In this document: one piece after another, positions 61,780 through 64,000 of the stretch
Layout: each line of letters begins with the position of its first letter
Numbering within the stretch: position 1 is the stretch's first letter
From: DATMNI01 sp963817515
GTDB lineage: Bacteria > Acidobacteriota > Terriglobia > Bryobacterales > Bryobacteraceae
Direction of reading: 5' to 3'
NCBI GenBank assembly: GCA_963817515.1
Contig: CAWFPJ010000006.1
Location: forward strand, 124,001-188,000
DNA: 64,000 nt
The notes under the pieces: model-generated
Told to the model about the DNA's origin: nothing
Database searches by the model: none
What the model saw: the letters and a program-made list of their open reading frames with translations, nothing else
Program-made: the position numbers and the translations under genes

Positions 61780-64000
61780 AAAGTGATGGTGATGTCCAAA
61801 GCAGCCGTTGCGCCCTCATTGACGCATCGATGGCCGAAGCATAGTCCCCGGCGAAGAAGCGAGCTTGCAGCTTTCGGATCCAATACCAGCACTCGGGCAG
61901 CGCCAATACCGGGTCGCTTGACAAATGGCGCTCGAACCGAAGCTCGTCGAACCGCTCATCGTTGAAGGAGCCGAATTTCGGCGTCAAGCCACGGAGGGTC
62001 CGGATAAGCCCGAGCTGCGCGGTGATGATGTCAATGACGAGACCGAACCGCGCCTTCTGCGCAAACTCGAGGCCATTCTCGGTTTCACGTTGCGCCTCAA
62101 CGAGCGGATCTCCAACGGCGAGAAGGTTCGTATTCAGGTGGACTGGACTATAAGCCGCAAACGTGAGGTCACCGATTTTGTTCGCGGCATCGAAGGCGCG
62201 ACGCACCAAATCGCGGCCAGTCCGGATATGTTTCGTCCACGGCATGACGATATTTCCGAAACACATATAAGTACGGGCCTGGTAGCGCGTCAATCCGCGC
62301 TTTTCGACCAGGTCATAGCCGAGCCGGCCGAATCGAAATCCGGCCTTATAGTTGCCGAAGCGCGGTCCGGCTATGATGCCAAGCCATACATAGGCGAAGC
62401 ACGACCCGTCGCTATTGCCATGCTCGAGGCTGAGGTTGACCATCCGGCAAATCACGAGCGAAACCAGGTTCTCATCGGTAAACAATGCCGGCGTCACCAT
62501 CTCGGTCAGAACATCGAGAGCAGCGAGGGAATCCGGATCGTCCATCAAGGACAAGTCAAGGAGCTCCTCGATCGACCGGGTTCCAAGCTGCGACCAGATT
62601 CGGTCGTATTCGCGTCGTACTTCATCGCTTGTGGGATGCGGCGACCAATGAGCGCCGCCGCGTTGGAGGTATTCAAGACACACCTCCACGCCGCGGTCGC
62701 TACGATCCAAAGTCGTGTAAAGCGTGAGGCGTAAACGCGCGACCGCAGCGATATGGTGCACGCTTCTGGCACGTCGCGACAGAGTCGAGAGCCGATCTTC
62801 CGCCGCAGCCATATTTGCGGTCAGCAATTCGCACTCGGCCATATGAAATTCGATAGCGAAGATGAGCTCGTAGTTGTGGTCCCAACTCTCCTCGGTGAGC
62901 AATGCCCGGCCCGCGACGAGGTACGCGAGCGCCGAGGCGTACGCGGTCGAAATCTTAGCGCGCCTGCCCGCAATAAAATTCAGTTCGGCGATCCGCTCAC
63001 GTTCCTCACCTGACGTGATAAGGTGAGCGCCACGATTCAACTGGTTTACGATCTCGAAGATCTTCTCTTCGATCTCCGCTGGTGCAATCCGTAACGCGAG
63101 GAGACGACCGATTCGAAGATGGGCCGCGCCACGCGCGCCTTCGGGTATTAGTGAATAGGCTGCTTCCTGGACGCGGTCATGGAGGAACCGATAGTCATGT
63201 TCGGAATGGAGGACGAGTCCAGTTCGGACCGCTTCCCGCAGGTCACCGTGCATTTCCTCCCTTGAGTCCTGGTAAACCATCGTGAGCAGGGCGAACTCTG
63301 CGCTGTTACCCATACAGGCAAGCTGCTGTAATGCCTTCTGGGTTTCAACGGGCAGGCGGTTCAACTTCCCAACCATGAGATCCACCACATTATCGGTATA
63401 ACCCTTGGCGTGAATGCGATTCAGGTCCCAAGACCATCGCGCATCAATATGATCGAAGGTGACTAACGCCTCCTCGGCAAGCGCAGAAATAAACTGAATA
63501 GCGAAAAATGGATTGCCAGCAGTCTTCTCGTGGATCAGTTGCGCCAGCGGGGTGGCGCGCTCCGATTCACAGTTAAGAGAATCGGCAACTAACCGCCCCA
63601 AATCTTCACAGGTTAGGGGTGCAAGGATGATTTCCTGCACTACCGCTCCAGCCTGGCGGATCGCTTCGAGCTTGCGCATTAGCGGATGGGCGGAATTGAC
63701 TTCGTTGTCCCGGTAGGCGCCGATCAACATCAAGTGCCGCACATCCGGCCGGGTCAACAGATCCTCGAGCAAATCGAGCGTTGCCGCGTCGAGCCATTGC
63801 AAATCGTCGACGAACAGAGCAAGCGGATGCTCCGGCCGCGCGAAGACGCTGATAAATCGACGGAACACCAGTTGGAAGCGACCTTGCGCGTCCTGTGGCG
63901 GAAGATCAGGGACCGGCGCCTGTTCTCCGATGATGAGCTTCAATTCGGGGACCAGATCCACAATGAGCAGTCCGTTCGGACCTAACGCCTCACGAAGGGC
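61688..64000 (-). CDS. AAA/TPR-like N-terminal part of a giant regulator, cut by window edge
   Basis: The frame is open to the right edge of the window (ALREALGPNGLLIVDLVPEL precedes the ATG at 63961), so the start lies outside. It carries the middle of a STAND-like AAA_16 ATPase module (LALFVDDLQWLDAATLDLLE is the Walker B block; MLIGAYRDNEVNSAHPLMRK; FLHDRVQEAAYSLIPEGARG). A long helical-repeat region follows, ending GALSRAASCDSAAADQRQ. There the frame is lost at about 61708 by one extra A, and the sense continues in the gene at 58972. Proteins of this plan usually begin with a Ser/Thr kinase domain and end in a histidine kinase. Here the output end is a sigma-54 activator. The kinase part is only presumed. 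Whether the frameshift is real is unclear. Confidence 0.8.
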   Translation of the reverse strand, partial: ALREALGPNGLLIVDLVPELKLIIGEQAPVPDLPPQDAQGRFQLVFRRFISVFARPEHPLALFVDDLQWLDAATLDLLEDLLTRPDVRHLMLIGAYRDNEVNSAHPLMRKLEAIRQAGAVVQEIILAPLTCEDLGRLVADSLNCESERATPLAQLIHEKTAGNPFFAIQFISALAEEALVTFDHIDARWSWDLNRIHAKGYTDNVVDLMVGKLNRLPVETQKALQQLACMGNSAEFALLTMVYQDSREEMHGDLREAVRTGLVLHSEHDYRFLHDRVQEAAYSLIPEGARGAAHLRIGRLLALRIAPAEIEEKIFEIVNQLNRGAHLITSGEERERIAELNFIAGRRAKISTAYASALAYLVAGRALLTEESWDHNYELIFAIEFHMAECELLTANMAAAEDRLSTLSRRARSVHHIAAVARLRLTLYTTLDRSDRGVEVCLEYLQRGGAHWSPHPTSDEVRREYDRIWSQLGTRSIEELLDLSLMDDPDSLAALDVLTEMVTPALFTDENLVSLVICRMVNLSLEHGNSDGSCFAYVWLGIIAGPRFGNYKAGFRFGRLGYDLVEKRGLTRYQARTYMCFGNIVMPWTKHIRTGRDLVRRAFDAANKIGDLTFAAYSPVHLNTNLLAVGDPLVEAQRETENGLEFAQKARFGLVIDIITAQLGLIRTLRGLTPKFGSFNDERFDELRFERHLSSDPVLALPECWYWIRKLQARFFAGDYASAIDASMRAQRLLWTSPSLFETAEYQFYGALSRAASCDSAAADQRQAAF

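Overview
The window reads as chromosomal DNA from an acidobacterium, most like the Solibacter/Bryobacter group. Family content points there: two large Oar-type TonB-dependent receptors with an N-terminal carboxypeptidase-like domain, an ADOP-type ABC permease, a VWFA-related acidobacterial protein, a TIGR03437 ('Solibacter') C-terminal domain, a DUF1501 + DUF1549/DUF1553 pair, PEP-CTERM proteins and quinoprotein dehydrogenases. This is family recognition by eye, not a database result. No rRNA, intact tRNA, CRISPR array or intact mobile element was seen.

Layout. 1-7.0 kb: an OmpR-type response regulator and sensor kinase, a conserved protein broken by a stop and a frameshift, a PAP2 phosphatase cut by the window edge, and divergently a decayed PepSY/ApbE/DUF2271 operon followed by an intact membrane protein and a YceI protein. 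Three copies of one 11-bp-phased direct repeat lie at the three promoters of this locus. 7.0-9.3 kb: gene debris (beta-helix, DUF1501 piece, tRNA 3' end, broken ankyrin gene). 9.4-19.2 kb: sorbosone/glucose dehydrogenase-like protein, VOC fragment, VWFA protein, ADOP permease, amidohydrolase, a shortened RND adaptor behind a sigma-54-type promoter, aldo/keto reductase. 19.3-20.4 kb: more debris. 20.4-25.1 kb: a lodB-lodA type operon in which the quinone-cofactor oxidase LodA is fused to a haem-oxygenase-like di-iron domain. 25.1-33.3 kb: remnants of an integrase, an HxlR regulator, a transposase, a receptor and a peptidase, interleaved with two PEP-CTERM proteins and a YncE/phosphoesterase. 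33.3-48.6 kb: DUF1501/DUF1553 pair, Oar receptor, a coupled cytochrome c - quinoprotein - CehA/McbA operon, and a metallophosphoesterase. 48.9-49.6 kb: kinase and DNA ligase fragments. 49.7-56.0 kb: second Oar receptor and two TPR proteins. 56.2-64.0 kb: a regulatory cluster of two sigma-54 activators (one very large and running off the window), a single-ring Clp-like AAA+ ATPase and a STAS protein, with a sigma-54 promoter and TTCGCGAA repeats in front of the ATPase.

Much of the intact content is exported and concerned with periplasmic redox chemistry or outer-membrane uptake. The best candidates for undescribed biology are the LodA-di-iron fusion with its LodB, the repeat-controlled promoter set at 3.8-5.6 kb, and the sigma-54/AAA+/STAS cluster. 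Many genes carry single-base indels or stops. Those with large deletions are clearly dead; isolated single-base breaks (TPR gene, giant regulator) could also be assembly errors.
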